Source: Actinomadura madurae (lineage in GTDB: Bacteria > Actinomycetota > Actinomycetes > Streptosporangiales > Streptosporangiaceae). From it: a DNA stretch of 64,000 nucleotides. Location of the stretch: assembly GCF_900115095.1 (NCBI RefSeq), contig NZ_FOVH01000023.1, positions 85,098 through 149,097 of the forward strand. Direction: 5' to 3'. Positions within the stretch are counted from its first letter, which is position 1, and each line of letters opens with the position of its first letter. Of this stretch, positions 32,208 through 40,855 are shown one piece after another. The notes beneath the pieces were generated by a model. The model did no database searches. It worked only from the letters and a program-made list of their open reading frames with translations, and was not told where the DNA came from. The position numbers and the translations under genes are program-made.

Positions 32208-33796
32208 CCGGCACGCCCGCGTGCACGACGCTGGTGGTCGACGACAACGACACCAAGCGGTACATCATCGGCAGCTGGCTGCGCCGCGCCGGGCACGTCG
32301 TGGTGGAGGCCGCGTCCGCGGCGGAGACCTGGCGGCGGCTCGCCGAGCACGAGATCGAGCTGGTGGTGCTGGACGTGCGGCTGCCGGACATGAGCGGCAT
32401 CGAGGTCTGCGAGCGGATCAAGTCCGCGCCGCGGACGGGGTCGCTGCCCGTGATCCACATCTCGGCGCACGCCGTGGACATCGCGGACCGCGTCCACGGG
32501 CTGCGCCGGGGCGCCGACGCCTACATGACCGACCCGATCGACCCCGGCGAGTTCCTCGCGACCGTGGAGGCGGTGCTGCGCTACTACCGGGCGCTGCACC
32601 GGGCCGAGCGGATGGCCTCCCGGCTGGCGGCCTTCACCCGCACGTCCCTGCGGATCAACGCCGCCGGATCCTTCGAGGAGCTCGCCGCGGTCGCGGTGCA
32701 CGGCGCCCACACGATCTTCGGGACGCCGGCCGCGGTGTTCACCCAGCCGCTGGAGGGCAGACCGGTGCGGACCGTGGAGCGCGGCGGCGGGCCGGAGTAC
32801 CGCGACCATCCGTCCGGCCTGCTGCCCCGGCTGGTCGGCATGACGGGGCTCGCGGACGACACCGGGACCGAGGTCAGGCGGGTGCCCGCGCACGCGTGGC
32901 GGGAGCTGCTGCCCGACACGGTGGTGGAGGGGGACGCCGTGATCGCGGTCTCGCGGCTCAAGGCGGACCGGCCGGCCGCCGCGATCGTGATCGACGCCCG
33001 CGGCGTCCCGGAGAAGGGCGACACCGAACTGCTCCGCCAGCTCGGCCAGACCCTGGCCCTCGCGATGGAGGCGCTCAGGTCCTACACCGAGGAGCACACG
33101 GTCTCGCTCACCATCCAGCGCAGCCTCCTCCCCGCGGCGACCCCGCCGGTGCCCGGCTGGGCCTTCGCCGTCCGGTACGCGCCCGCCGGCGACCAGGCGG
33201 AGGTCGGCGGCGACTTCTACGAGGTCCTCGACCGCGGCGACCGGGTCCTGGTGGCCATCGGGGACGTGCAGGGCCACTCGCTGCTCGCCGCGACGGTGAT
33301 GGCGGAGATCCGGCACGCGCTGCGGGCCTTCGCCGCCGAAGGCCACGACGCCGTCACGATCCTGCGGCTGCTGAACGACGTGATGGAGCGCTACCACGGC
33401 GACCAGACCGCGACGATGTGCCTGCTGACGCTGGATCCCCGCACGGGCGCCGCGCAGGTCGCCAACGCCGGGCACATCCCGCCGCTGCACATCTCGGGCG
33501 GCCGGGCCCGCTACGGCTCGGGCGGCGGCGTGCTGCTCGGGTTCCCCGTGGAGGACGTGGCGGTCGAGGAGACCGTGGTGCCGCCGGGCGGCATCGTCAT
33601 GCTGCTCACCGACGGGCTGATCGAGGACCGCGGCATCCCGCTGGGCGACAACCTGGAGCGGCTGCGGGCCGTCGCCGGCCGCGCGGAGGACGACCTCGAA
33701 CGGTTCAGCGACCGCGTGCTCGCCGAGTTCGGGCACCGCGAGGACGACGTCGCGATGATCGTGCTCCGCCGCGACGGGGCCCGCGGCGCCGCCTGA
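32204..33796 (+). CDS. Receiver-SpoIIE phosphatase (RsbU-like)
   Basis: A 530-residue protein: receiver (about 8-125; Asp57 in LVVLDVRLPD), a GAF-like middle (about 140-290) and a SpoIIE PP2C-type phosphatase (about 310-525) with VGGDFYEV, GDVQGHS, LLTDGLIED and EDDVAMIV. The receiver is atypical: the usual lysine of the KP motif is replaced (YMTDPIDP). It is the output of the operon and probably dephosphorylates an anti-anti-sigma factor encoded elsewhere. The stop is followed by a triple 15-bp repeat. Confidence 0.93.
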   Translation: MTGTPACTTLVVDDNDTKRYIIGSWLRRAGHVVVEAASAAETWRRLAEHEIELVVLDVRLPDMSGIEVCERIKSAPRTGSLPVIHISAHAVDIADRVHGLRRGADAYMTDPIDPGEFLATVEAVLRYYRALHRAERMASRLAAFTRTSLRINAAGSFEELAAVAVHGAHTIFGTPAAVFTQPLEGRPVRTVERGGGPEYRDHPSGLLPRLVGMTGLADDTGTEVRRVPAHAWRELLPDTVVEGDAVIAVSRLKADRPAAAIVIDARGVPEKGDTELLRQLGQTLALAMEALRSYTEEHTVSLTIQRSLLPAATPPVPGWAFAVRYAPAGDQAEVGGDFYEVLDRGDRVLVAIGDVQGHSLLAATVMAEIRHALRAFAAEGHDAVTILRLLNDVMERYHGDQTATMCLLTLDPRTGAAQVANAGHIPPLHISGGRARYGSGGGVLLGFPVEDVAVEETVVPPGGIVMLLTDGLIEDRGIPLGDNLERLRAVAGRAEDDLERFSDRVLAEFGHREDDVAMIVLRRDGARGAA

Positions 33797-33835
33797 CACC
33801 ACACCGCCTGACACCACGCCGCCTGACACCACACC
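33791..33835 (+). repeat. 15-bp tandem repeat carrying the stop codon
   Basis: Three copies of GCCTGACACCACACC (the second has G in place of A at one site), beginning in the last alanine codon of the phosphatase gene. As the period is divisible by three, each copy repeats the in-frame TGA, giving three stops in series. Confidence 0.85.
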
Positions 33836-33889
33836 GTGCCGCCCGCTCCTCTACGATGCGGCGGAGGACGGCGAGGGGGTCGGCGACGG

Positions 33890-35026
33890 ATGCGAGGCGG
33901 CAGGGGGCTCTGCGCGGGCATCGCGGCGGGAATCGTCCTCACCCTGGCGGCCGACGTCGGCGTCATCGTGCACGACCGGGCGGACGGCGGGCCGGCCAAG
34001 GCCGGAAACCTCGTCTCGGTGGACCAGGCGCCGCGGACGCCCACCGTCGCGCCGCTCACCCGCCGGTACACGCCGCACCTGCTCGTGGCGGGCCCGTCCT
34101 CCTTACCGCCCCAGGCGGTCGAGCGGGCGAGGCGGCTCGACGGCGTCGCCGGGGTCACGGTCGTGGACGCCGCGCGGGCGCAGGTCGGCGGGCGCCGCAT
34201 GGGGCTGCTCGGCGTCGACCCGTCGGGGTTCCGGGCGTTCGCCCCCGGGCCCACCGCCGAGTCCGACCAGCTGTGGCAGACCATCGCCCTGGGCGGCCTG
34301 GCCGTCTCGTTCGAGTACGGCCGGGACGCGCTGCCGCTGGGCTCGGTCGTCACCGCGGGCCGCAGCACGAGCCCGGGGCGGGTCCGCGTCGGCGCCTACG
34401 CGTCGATGGGCATCGGCGACATCGACGCGGTCGTGTCGCGCCGGCAGGCCCGCGCGCTCGGCATGCCGGACGGGAACGGCCTCGTCGTCAGCGCCCCGAA
34501 GGCCGACACCGCGAAGCTGGCGAAGCGGCTGCGGCGGATCCTTCCGCGCGGCACGAGGGTGGCGGCGCTGGCGACGCCGAAGACCCCGGCCGGCTCCGGG
34601 AAGCGGAAGAACCGGCCGCAGGTCACGGGGCGTCCGGACGGGGCGTCCGGCGACCGCACGCCCATCACCGGCAACATGATGACCCCCACGATGCGGACCG
34701 TCCTGCTGGAGATCGCCGGCATGTTCGGCCCGTTCCCGGTGATCGGCTGCCACCGCTCCACCGGCGACCCGCAGGACCACGGCGACGGCCGCGCCTGCGA
34801 CTTCATGGAGAGCACCGGCGGCCGGATGCCGAGCGCGGGCGCCCAGCGGCACGGCGACCAGGTCGCCGCGTACGCCGTGGCCAACGCGCGCCGGCTCGGG
34901 ATCTCCTACGTCATCTGGAAGCAGCGGATCTGGAACGTCCGCGGCGGCGGCTGGCGGCCGATGGAGGACCGCGGCAGCATCACCCAGAACCACTACGACC
35001 ACGTGCACATCTCGGTGCTGCGCTAG
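33890..35026 (+). CDS. Membrane-anchored extracellular protein, ARB_07466-like C-terminal domain
   Basis: A 378-residue protein with an N-terminal signal/anchor helix (about 8-28) and an unrecognised middle domain (about 50-235). A Lys/Arg-rich linker leads to a C-terminal domain (about 255-378) of the ARB_07466-like type: GCHRSTGDPQDHGDGRACDF, VIWKQRIWN and QNHYDHVHISV. The His/Asp pattern is like that of M15 peptidases, but catalytic activity is unproven. The ATG at 33890 has GAGGGGG upstream; a longer GTG start at 33836 is possible. It converges on the next gene. Confidence 0.82.
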   Translation: MRGGRGLCAGIAAGIVLTLAADVGVIVHDRADGGPAKAGNLVSVDQAPRTPTVAPLTRRYTPHLLVAGPSSLPPQAVERARRLDGVAGVTVVDAARAQVGGRRMGLLGVDPSGFRAFAPGPTAESDQLWQTIALGGLAVSFEYGRDALPLGSVVTAGRSTSPGRVRVGAYASMGIGDIDAVVSRRQARALGMPDGNGLVVSAPKADTAKLAKRLRRILPRGTRVAALATPKTPAGSGKRKNRPQVTGRPDGASGDRTPITGNMMTPTMRTVLLEIAGMFGPFPVIGCHRSTGDPQDHGDGRACDFMESTGGRMPSAGAQRHGDQVAAYAVANARRLGISYVIWKQRIWNVRGGGWRPMEDRGSITQNHYDHVHISVLR

Positions 35027-35033
35027 GGCCCGG

Positions 35034-37055
35034 TCACGGCAGTTCCTGCTCGCACCAGACCACCTTGCCGCCCTTGGTGCGGCGGACGCCCCAGCGCTGC
35101 GCCAGCCGCCCCACCACGTGCAGGCCGCGACCCGACTCGCTCGCGTCGTCCTCCTCCTCGTCGTGGTGGCGGATGCGGGGCCGCCCGTCCGAGGAGTCGA
35201 ACACCTCGCAGACCAGCCCGCCCTCCCGCACCAGCCGCAGCACGATCCGGCCGCCCGCGTGCCGGATCGCGTTGGTGACCAGCTCGGACGCCAGCAGCGT
35301 GGTCGTGTAGGCCATGTCCTCCAGGCCCCAGCGGGCCAGCCGGTCGCGGATCAGGCCGCGGGCGCGGCGGACGGCGGCGGGCTCGGCCGGCAGCTCCCAG
35401 GAGGCGTGCCGGTCGGCGGGGATGCGCGCCAGCCGCGCCACGAGCATCGCGATGTCGTCGCGGTGCTGGTCGTCGTAGACGCCGTCGAGCGCCGCCTGGC
35501 ACAGGTCCTCCAGCGGCCGCGCCGCGGCGCCCGGGCCGAAGGTCGCCTGCAGCCGGGCGAGCCCGTCGTCGATGTCGCGGGCCCGGTTCTCCACCAGGCC
35601 GTCGGTGTAGAGGAACAGCAGCGTGCCGTCCTCGACGGTGAACTCGCGGCTGACGATCGGGCCCTCGCCCCCGACGCCGAGCGGCGGCGCGGGCGGCACC
35701 GGCAGGTACTCCGAGTCGGCGCCGGGCGGGACGAGCAGCGGCGGCAGGTGCCCGGCGCTGGCGACCTCGCACCGGCCGCTGACCGCGTCGTAGACGACGT
35801 AGGCGCAGGTGGCGAAGTGCGGTTCGCGCTCGCCGAGCGTCTCCATCAGCCAGTCGAGCCGCTCCAGCGCCTCGGCGGGCGGCAGCTCCAGGCCGGCGAG
35901 GGTGTGGATCGCGGTGCGGAGCCGGCCCATGGTGACGGCGGCCTTCACGCCGTGCCCGGCCACGTCCCCGACCACGAGGGCGACCCGGCCGCCGGGCAGC
36001 GCGATCGACTCGTACCAGTCGCCGCCGACCTCGATGAGGCGGCTACCTGGCAGGTACCGGTGGTGCACCTCGACCGGCGACGGAGCCGACAGCCCGGTCG
36101 GGAGCAGGCTGCGCTGCAGGGTCAGCGCCGTCGCGCGCTCCCGCGAGTACTGCCGGGCGCTCTCGATGAAGATGGACGCCCGGTTGGCGAACTCCATCCC
36201 GATCTCGACGTCGTAGGCGTCGAACGGCCGGTGCGCGGCGTTGCGCGTGCACACGAAGAAGCCGAGGACACCCGCCGCCGACGCGATCGGCAGCAGCAGC
36301 ATCGAGGCGCCCTTGAGCAGCTCGGCGACGGGAGGCCGCCGCCACGCGGCGGCGAGCCTGGCCGCGCCCTCGCCGCCGAGGGCGCGCAGCACCGGCTCGC
36401 CCGACTGCAGGCACAGCACGTGCGGGGTGCCCTCCGGGTAGACGAGGGACTCCCCCGTCGGGAAGGTCGCGTCCCAGGCCGGATCCTCGTCGTCGAACCC
36501 GATCGCCATCCGGCGCAGCTGCGGGCCGTCCGGGCCCTCCGGCGGCTCGTCGGCGTCGATATGGCTCTCCAGGAGCATCAGCGCGCCGGAATTGCAGAAA
36601 TGCGGGACGAGGACGTCCATCAGGCCGCGGGCCAGCATTTCCAGGTCGAGCGTGGAGCCGATCCGCGGCAGCGCGTCGTCCAGCAGTGCCCGCCGGATGA
36701 CCGCCGGGTCGACGAAACGGTCCGCGAGCGGCACCGGCACCCGGACGACGGCGAGCGCGACGACGTCGGGCGCGCCGCCGTTCATCGGGTGGACCGTTAC
36801 GACCGCGTCGAGCGACCCGCCCGCGGGGTTCTCCACGGCGAGCATGGCGGTGCGCTCCCGCCTGGCCTTCAGCGCCTCCAGCAGCGGCTCCCGGGCGCCG
36901 GGGATGACCTCGTCCAGGTGCGCACCCAGCAGGTCGTCCGGGTCCGGGCGCAGCACGGCGGCGGCATTGCGGTCGAACTGAAGAATTCTCCCCGACGAGT
37001 CCATGCCGAGAATGAGAATTCGGGTGGACGACTCCATCGCTCGATTATGGGACAT
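35034..37055 (-). CDS. PAS-GAF-SpoIIE-HATPase multidomain regulator
   Basis: A 673-residue cytoplasmic protein: PAS (about 10-110), GAF (about 125-310), SpoIIE phosphatase (about 325-535; VGGDWYES, GDVAGHG, LYTDGLVENR, RDDIAMLV) and a C-terminal RsbW-like ATPase (about 545-670; ELVTNAIRHA). It joins an anti-sigma kinase to the opposing phosphatase in one chain, a common actinomycete design. It sits tail to tail with the gene above and beside the stressosome operon, so crosstalk is plausible. Neither ATG (37055 or 37037) has a clear ribosome binding site; a leaderless message is possible. Confidence 0.9.
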   Translation of the reverse strand: MSHNRAMESSTRILILGMDSSGRILQFDRNAAAVLRPDPDDLLGAHLDEVIPGAREPLLEALKARRERTAMLAVENPAGGSLDAVVTVHPMNGGAPDVVALAVVRVPVPLADRFVDPAVIRRALLDDALPRIGSTLDLEMLARGLMDVLVPHFCNSGALMLLESHIDADEPPEGPDGPQLRRMAIGFDDEDPAWDATFPTGESLVYPEGTPHVLCLQSGEPVLRALGGEGAARLAAAWRRPPVAELLKGASMLLLPIASAAGVLGFFVCTRNAAHRPFDAYDVEIGMEFANRASIFIESARQYSRERATALTLQRSLLPTGLSAPSPVEVHHRYLPGSRLIEVGGDWYESIALPGGRVALVVGDVAGHGVKAAVTMGRLRTAIHTLAGLELPPAEALERLDWLMETLGEREPHFATCAYVVYDAVSGRCEVASAGHLPPLLVPPGADSEYLPVPPAPPLGVGGEGPIVSREFTVEDGTLLFLYTDGLVENRARDIDDGLARLQATFGPGAAARPLEDLCQAALDGVYDDQHRDDIAMLVARLARIPADRHASWELPAEPAAVRRARGLIRDRLARWGLEDMAYTTTLLASELVTNAIRHAGGRIVLRLVREGGLVCEVFDSSDGRPRIRHHDEEEDDASESGRGLHVVGRLAQRWGVRRTKGGKVVWCEQELP

Positions 37056-37097
37056 GGCGCGGCCGGATGAGGCCGATACGGGAGGGGAATCCGCCCG

Positions 37098-37871
37098 TTA
37101 CCGATGCGTGCGGGTCTCGTCCAGGAACTGCCTCCAGGTCCGCTTCCCCACCGCCCGGTCCGGAGTCAGATGGCGGCCTTCCCGGAATCCGCGCGCGGCC
37201 TTCCCCGGCAGCGGCAGCGGCAGCCGCACGGGCTTGCGCAGGCCGCGAGCCGCCAGGTAGTCCCGCATCATCTCCTCGGCGGTGAGCACCTCCGGGCCAC
37301 CCATGTCATCCACCCGCCTCGCGGGACCGGCGGCCAGCGCGAGTTCGGTGAGGCGCTCGGCGACCTCTCCGACGTCGATCGGCTGGTCGCGCAGGTTCCT
37401 GGGCAGCGCCACCACCCCGGGGATCTTGGTGAGAACGGTGAAGACCATGTCCGGGAGCGTGTGGAACTGGGTGGTGCGCAGGATCGTGTACGGCAGGCCG
37501 GAGTCCTCGACGAGCCTCTCCACCGCGTGCTTGGTCCGGTAGTAGCTGTAGGGGATCTTGTCGACGCCGACGATCGAGATGTAGATCAGGTGCGGCGCGC
37601 CCTGCCTGCGCGCGGCCTCGACCAGCCTGCGCGTGGCCGCCAGGTCCCGTTTGGTGTGGAACGGGTCGCTGGCGCAGTGCACGATCGTCTCCACGCCCTC
37701 GAGCGCGGCGTCGATGCCCTCGCCCTTCCACAGGTCGCCCTTGTGCCAGGTCACGCCTGCCTCGGGTTCCCGCGCGCGGCGGCTCAGCCCGTGCACGTCC
37801 GCGCCCGCCTCGGCGAGCAGCCGGGTGACCGGCGTGCCGAGCGTGCCGCTCGCTCCGGTGACGAGAATCAT
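37098..37871 (-). CDS. NmrA-like NAD(P)-dependent reductase
   Basis: A 257-residue atypical short-chain dehydrogenase with the dinucleotide motif VTGASGTLG at the N-terminus and a YxxxK-like YYRTKHAVE. It resembles NmrA/NAD(P)-binding regulators and quinone reductases rather than classical SDRs. The ATG at 37871 is preferred: GGAGG lies just inside a possible upstream start at 37883. It is probably co-transcribed with the spermidine-synthase-like gene 34 bp upstream. Substrate unknown. Confidence 0.87.
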   Translation of the reverse strand: MILVTGASGTLGTPVTRLLAEAGADVHGLSRRAREPEAGVTWHKGDLWKGEGIDAALEGVETIVHCASDPFHTKRDLAATRRLVEAARRQGAPHLIYISIVGVDKIPYSYYRTKHAVERLVEDSGLPYTILRTTQFHTLPDMVFTVLTKIPGVVALPRNLRDQPIDVGEVAERLTELALAAGPARRVDDMGGPEVLTAEEMMRDYLAARGLRKPVRLPLPLPGKAARGFREGRHLTPDRAVGKRTWRQFLDETRTHR

Positions 37872-37905
37872 CGTTTCCTCCATCTCAACGTGGCGCCGCC
37901 GCGGG

Positions 37906-38766
37906 TCAGGGCCTCCCGAAGACCTGCGGCGGCGGGACGGGCGTGACGATCTCCTCGCCGTCGCGCAGCGGCGCGGCGCCCGCGCAGAAGGCGGCGAGGT
38001 CGCCGCCCTCCAGCAGCCGCGCCCGGACGATGCCGCCCGCCGCGCGGCGGGTCAGCTCCGCCACCGGGAGCGGCTCGCGCGACGCGGCGACGATCAGGTT
38101 GCCGAAGCGGCGGCCCCGCAGCACGCCGGGATCGCCCATCAGCAGCGTGTGCCGGAACACCGAGCGGACCGTCGCGGTCACCCGCCGGGCGAACGGCAGC
38201 CGGAAGCCGTCTGCGACGTTGGCCAGGTAGACGCCGGCTGGACGCAGCACCCGCGCCGCGTCCAGGACGAACTCGCGGGTCGCGAGCTCCGGCGGCATCG
38301 ACGCCCCGGCGAACGCGTCCATCACCACGAGGTCGTCGGCCTCGTCCGCGAGCGCCGCGACCCCGGTGCGCCCGTCGGTGACGCGGATCCGCAGGCCGGG
38401 GACGCCCTTGACCGGCAGCTGCTCCCGGACGAGCTGCACCAACTCCGCGTCCGGCTCCAGCACGATCTGCCTGGAGCCGGGCCGCGTCGCGGCGATGTAG
38501 CGGGGCAGCGTGCATCCCGCGCCGCCGATGTGGACCGCGTCGAACGCCTCGCCGTCCGGCCCGAGGGAGTCGACCACGTCGCCCATCAGCCGCATGTACT
38601 CGAAGTCGAGGTAGGTCGGGTCGGCCAGGTTCACGTACGACTGCGGCACGCCGTCGACGAGGAGCATCCAGCCGCCGTCGCGGTCGGCGTCCCGCAGGAG
38701 CTCGGCCTCCCCGCCGTCGATCTCGTAGGTTCGCGCCCGGGGTCCGTGCCTGCCCTTGCGTGCCAT
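37906..38766 (-). CDS. Spermidine synthase-like protein
   Basis: A 286-residue methyltransferase-fold protein of the spermidine synthase type: HIGGAGCTLPRYIAATRPGS (glycine-rich motif I), VLEPDAELV (acidic strand 2) and VVMDAFAGASMPPEL in the active-site region. The polyamine-binding residues of true spermidine synthases are not obviously kept, and actinomycetes often carry such proteins of unknown role. ATG at 38766. There are no polyamine genes around it. Confidence 0.82.
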   Translation of the reverse strand: MARKGRHGPRARTYEIDGGEAELLRDADRDGGWMLLVDGVPQSYVNLADPTYLDFEYMRLMGDVVDSLGPDGEAFDAVHIGGAGCTLPRYIAATRPGSRQIVLEPDAELVQLVREQLPVKGVPGLRIRVTDGRTGVAALADEADDLVVMDAFAGASMPPELATREFVLDAARVLRPAGVYLANVADGFRLPFARRVTATVRSVFRHTLLMGDPGVLRGRRFGNLIVAASREPLPVAELTRRAAGGIVRARLLEGGDLAAFCAGAAPLRDGEEIVTPVPPPQVFGRP

Positions 38767-38783
38767 GGCCTCCACCCTACGGA

Positions 38784-38798
38784 CCGCGCGACGCGCGG
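38784..38798 (-). terminator. Possible terminator of the oligopeptide ABC operon
   Basis: Perfect palindrome CCGCGCG-A-CGCGCGG, 12 bp after the stop of the last ABC gene. Short loop and no T-tract. Confidence 0.35.
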
Positions 38799-38809
38799 CC
38801 CGCCGTACC

Positions 38810-39829
38810 TCACGTCCGTTCCGTCAGAGTGACCTCAGCCGCGAAATGGCACGCGCTGGGATGGGCGGAACCGTCCCGCGCCCGGAGCGCGGGCTCCTCC
38901 TCCGCGCAGACGTCCCGCGCCTTCCAGCACCGGGTCCGGAACCGGCAGCCGGACGGCGGGTCCATCGGCGACGGCGGCTCCCCCTCCAGCCGGATCTGGT
39001 CCGTCCAGACGGCCGCGTCCGGGTCGGGCACCGGCACCGCCGACAGCAGCGCCTGCGTGTACGGGTGGGTCGGGTGCTCGTAGATCTGCTCCTCGTCGCC
39101 GGTCTCGACGACCCTGCCCAGGTACATGACGGCGATCCGGTCGGAGATGTGGCGGACGGCGGCGAGGTCGTGGGCGATGAACACGTAGGCCAGGCCGAGC
39201 TCGCGCTGCAACTCGGCGAGGAGGTTCATCACCTGCGCCTGGACCGAGACGTCCAGGGCCGACACCGGCTCGTCGCACACGATGACGTCGGGCCGCAGCG
39301 CCAGGGCGCGGGCGATCCCGACGCGCTGCCGCTGCCCGCCGGAGAACTGGTGCGGGTACCGGTTGACGTGGCCGGGGTCGAGGCCGACCAGCTCCAGCAG
39401 TTCCTGGACGCGCCGGCGCCGCTCGCCCTTCGGCGCGGCCTCCGGGTGGATCGCGAACGGCTCACCGACGATGTCGCCGACCGTCATGCGCGGGTTGAGG
39501 GACGAGTACGGGTCCTGCATCACCATCTGGATGCGGCGGCGCAGCGCCCGCAGCTCGGGCCTCGGAAGCGCGAAGACGTCGCGACCCTCGAAGCGGACCG
39601 TCCCGGCCGTCGGGCGCTCGGCGGCGAGCAGCAGTTTCGCCAGCGTCGACTTGCCGCAGCCGGACTCCCCGACGACGCCGAGGGTCTCGCCGCGGCGCAG
39701 CTCCAGGTCGACGCCGTCCACGGCCTTGACGTGCCCGACCGCCCGCTTGAGCACGATGCCGCGAGTCACCGGGTAGTGCTTGACGAGCCCCTCCACCTGG
39801 AGGATCGGCTGCTCACTCTGCTCCGGCAC
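38810..39829 (-). CDS. Oligopeptide ABC transporter ATPase (OppF/DppF type)
   Basis: A 339-residue ATPase with Walker A GESGCGKST, Q-loop VMQDPYSSLNPRMTV, signature FSGGQRQR and Walker B VIVCDEPVSALDVS. The C-terminal Cys-containing oligopeptide domain (SGCRFRTRCWKARDVCAEE) marks the Opp/Dpp type. The GTG at 39829 lies inside the end of the OppD-type gene (17-bp overlap) and is preceded by GGAGGTG. Last gene of the operon. Confidence 0.94.
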   Translation of the reverse strand: MPEQSEQPILQVEGLVKHYPVTRGIVLKRAVGHVKAVDGVDLELRRGETLGVVGESGCGKSTLAKLLLAAERPTAGTVRFEGRDVFALPRPELRALRRRIQMVMQDPYSSLNPRMTVGDIVGEPFAIHPEAAPKGERRRRVQELLELVGLDPGHVNRYPHQFSGGQRQRVGIARALALRPDVIVCDEPVSALDVSVQAQVMNLLAELQRELGLAYVFIAHDLAAVRHISDRIAVMYLGRVVETGDEEQIYEHPTHPYTQALLSAVPVPDPDAAVWTDQIRLEGEPPSPMDPPSGCRFRTRCWKARDVCAEEEPALRARDGSAHPSACHFAAEVTLTERT

Positions 39830-40847
39830 CGTGCACCTCCGCGGCGAAGTGGCAGGCGGCGTCGTGCCCGGGCGCGACCGTCACGAGCGGCGGCGCCTCG
39901 GCGGCGCAGACCGCCTCGGCGCGGGGGCAGCGCGGCTGGAACGGGCAGCCGGGCGGGAGCGCGGCCGGGTTCGGCGGCGAGCCCTTGATCGGCACGAGCG
40001 CCGCGTCCCGCCGGTCGAGCCGCGGCACCGAGGCCAGCAGCCCCCGGGTGTAGGGGTGGGCGGGCCGCGCGTACAGCTCGCGGGCGGGCGCCTGCTCGGC
40101 GACCGACCCGGCGTACATGACGACGATCCGGTCCGCGACGCCGGCGACCACGCCGAGGTCGTGGGTGATCAGCACCATGCCCATGCGCAGCTCGTCCTGG
40201 AGCGTGGCGAGCAGCCGCATGATCTGCGCCTGCACGGTCACGTCGAGCGCGGTGGTCGGCTCGTCGGCGATCAGCACGTCCGGGTCCAGGGCCAGCGCCA
40301 TCGCGATCATGATGCGCTGGCGCATGCCGCCGGAGAACTGGTGCGGGTAGTCGCCGAGCCGCTCGGCGGCGGACGGGATCCGGACCCGCTCCATCAGCTC
40401 GACGGCCTTGTCCCGGGCCGCGCGGCGCCCGAGCCCGCGGTGCACCCGGTACATCTCGCGGAGCTGGTCGCCGACCGTGAAGACGGGGTTCAGCGCGGTC
40501 AGCGCGTCCTGGAAGATCATCGAGATGCGGTCGCCGCGGTAGGCGCGGCGGCGCTTCTCGGGCAGGCCGAGCAGTTCCTCGCCGCGCAGCTTCACCGACC
40601 CGCGCTCGATCCGGGCGGGCGGGACGTCGAGGATGCCCATCACGGCCTGCGCCGCGACGCTCTTGCCCGACCCCGACTCGCCGAGGATCGCGAGCGTCTC
40701 CCCTTCGGCGAGCGTGTACGACAGGCCGTTCACGGCGTGGACGTCCTGGTCGCGCACGCGGAACCGCACGTGCAGGTCGTCGACCTCCAGCAGCGGCGCC
40801 CCCGGCCGGGGCGCCGGTACCGGGTCGTCCTTCAGTTCCGTGCTCAT
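39813..40847 (-). CDS. Oligopeptide ABC transporter ATPase (OppD/DppD type)
   Basis: A 344-residue ATPase: Walker A GESGSGKS, Q-loop IFQDALTALNPVFTV, signature FSGGMRQR, Walker B VLIADEPTTALDVT, and the C-terminal Cys motif GCPFQPRCPRAEAVC typical of the family. It forms the heterodimeric motor with the OppF-type partner, which it overlaps by 17 bp. ATG at 40847 with CGGAGAC before it. Confidence 0.94.
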   Translation of the reverse strand: MSTELKDDPVPAPRPGAPLLEVDDLHVRFRVRDQDVHAVNGLSYTLAEGETLAILGESGSGKSVAAQAVMGILDVPPARIERGSVKLRGEELLGLPEKRRRAYRGDRISMIFQDALTALNPVFTVGDQLREMYRVHRGLGRRAARDKAVELMERVRIPSAAERLGDYPHQFSGGMRQRIMIAMALALDPDVLIADEPTTALDVTVQAQIMRLLATLQDELRMGMVLITHDLGVVAGVADRIVVMYAGSVAEQAPARELYARPAHPYTRGLLASVPRLDRRDAALVPIKGSPPNPAALPPGCPFQPRCPRAEAVCAAEAPPLVTVAPGHDAACHFAAEVHGAGAE

Positions 40848-40855
40848 GTCTCCGA

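Noticed and set aside
32167..35310. Open frame of 1047 codons on the plus strand
   Set aside because: Out-of-frame shadow of the phosphatase and the membrane-anchored protein; Arg/Pro/Gly-rich and without domains.
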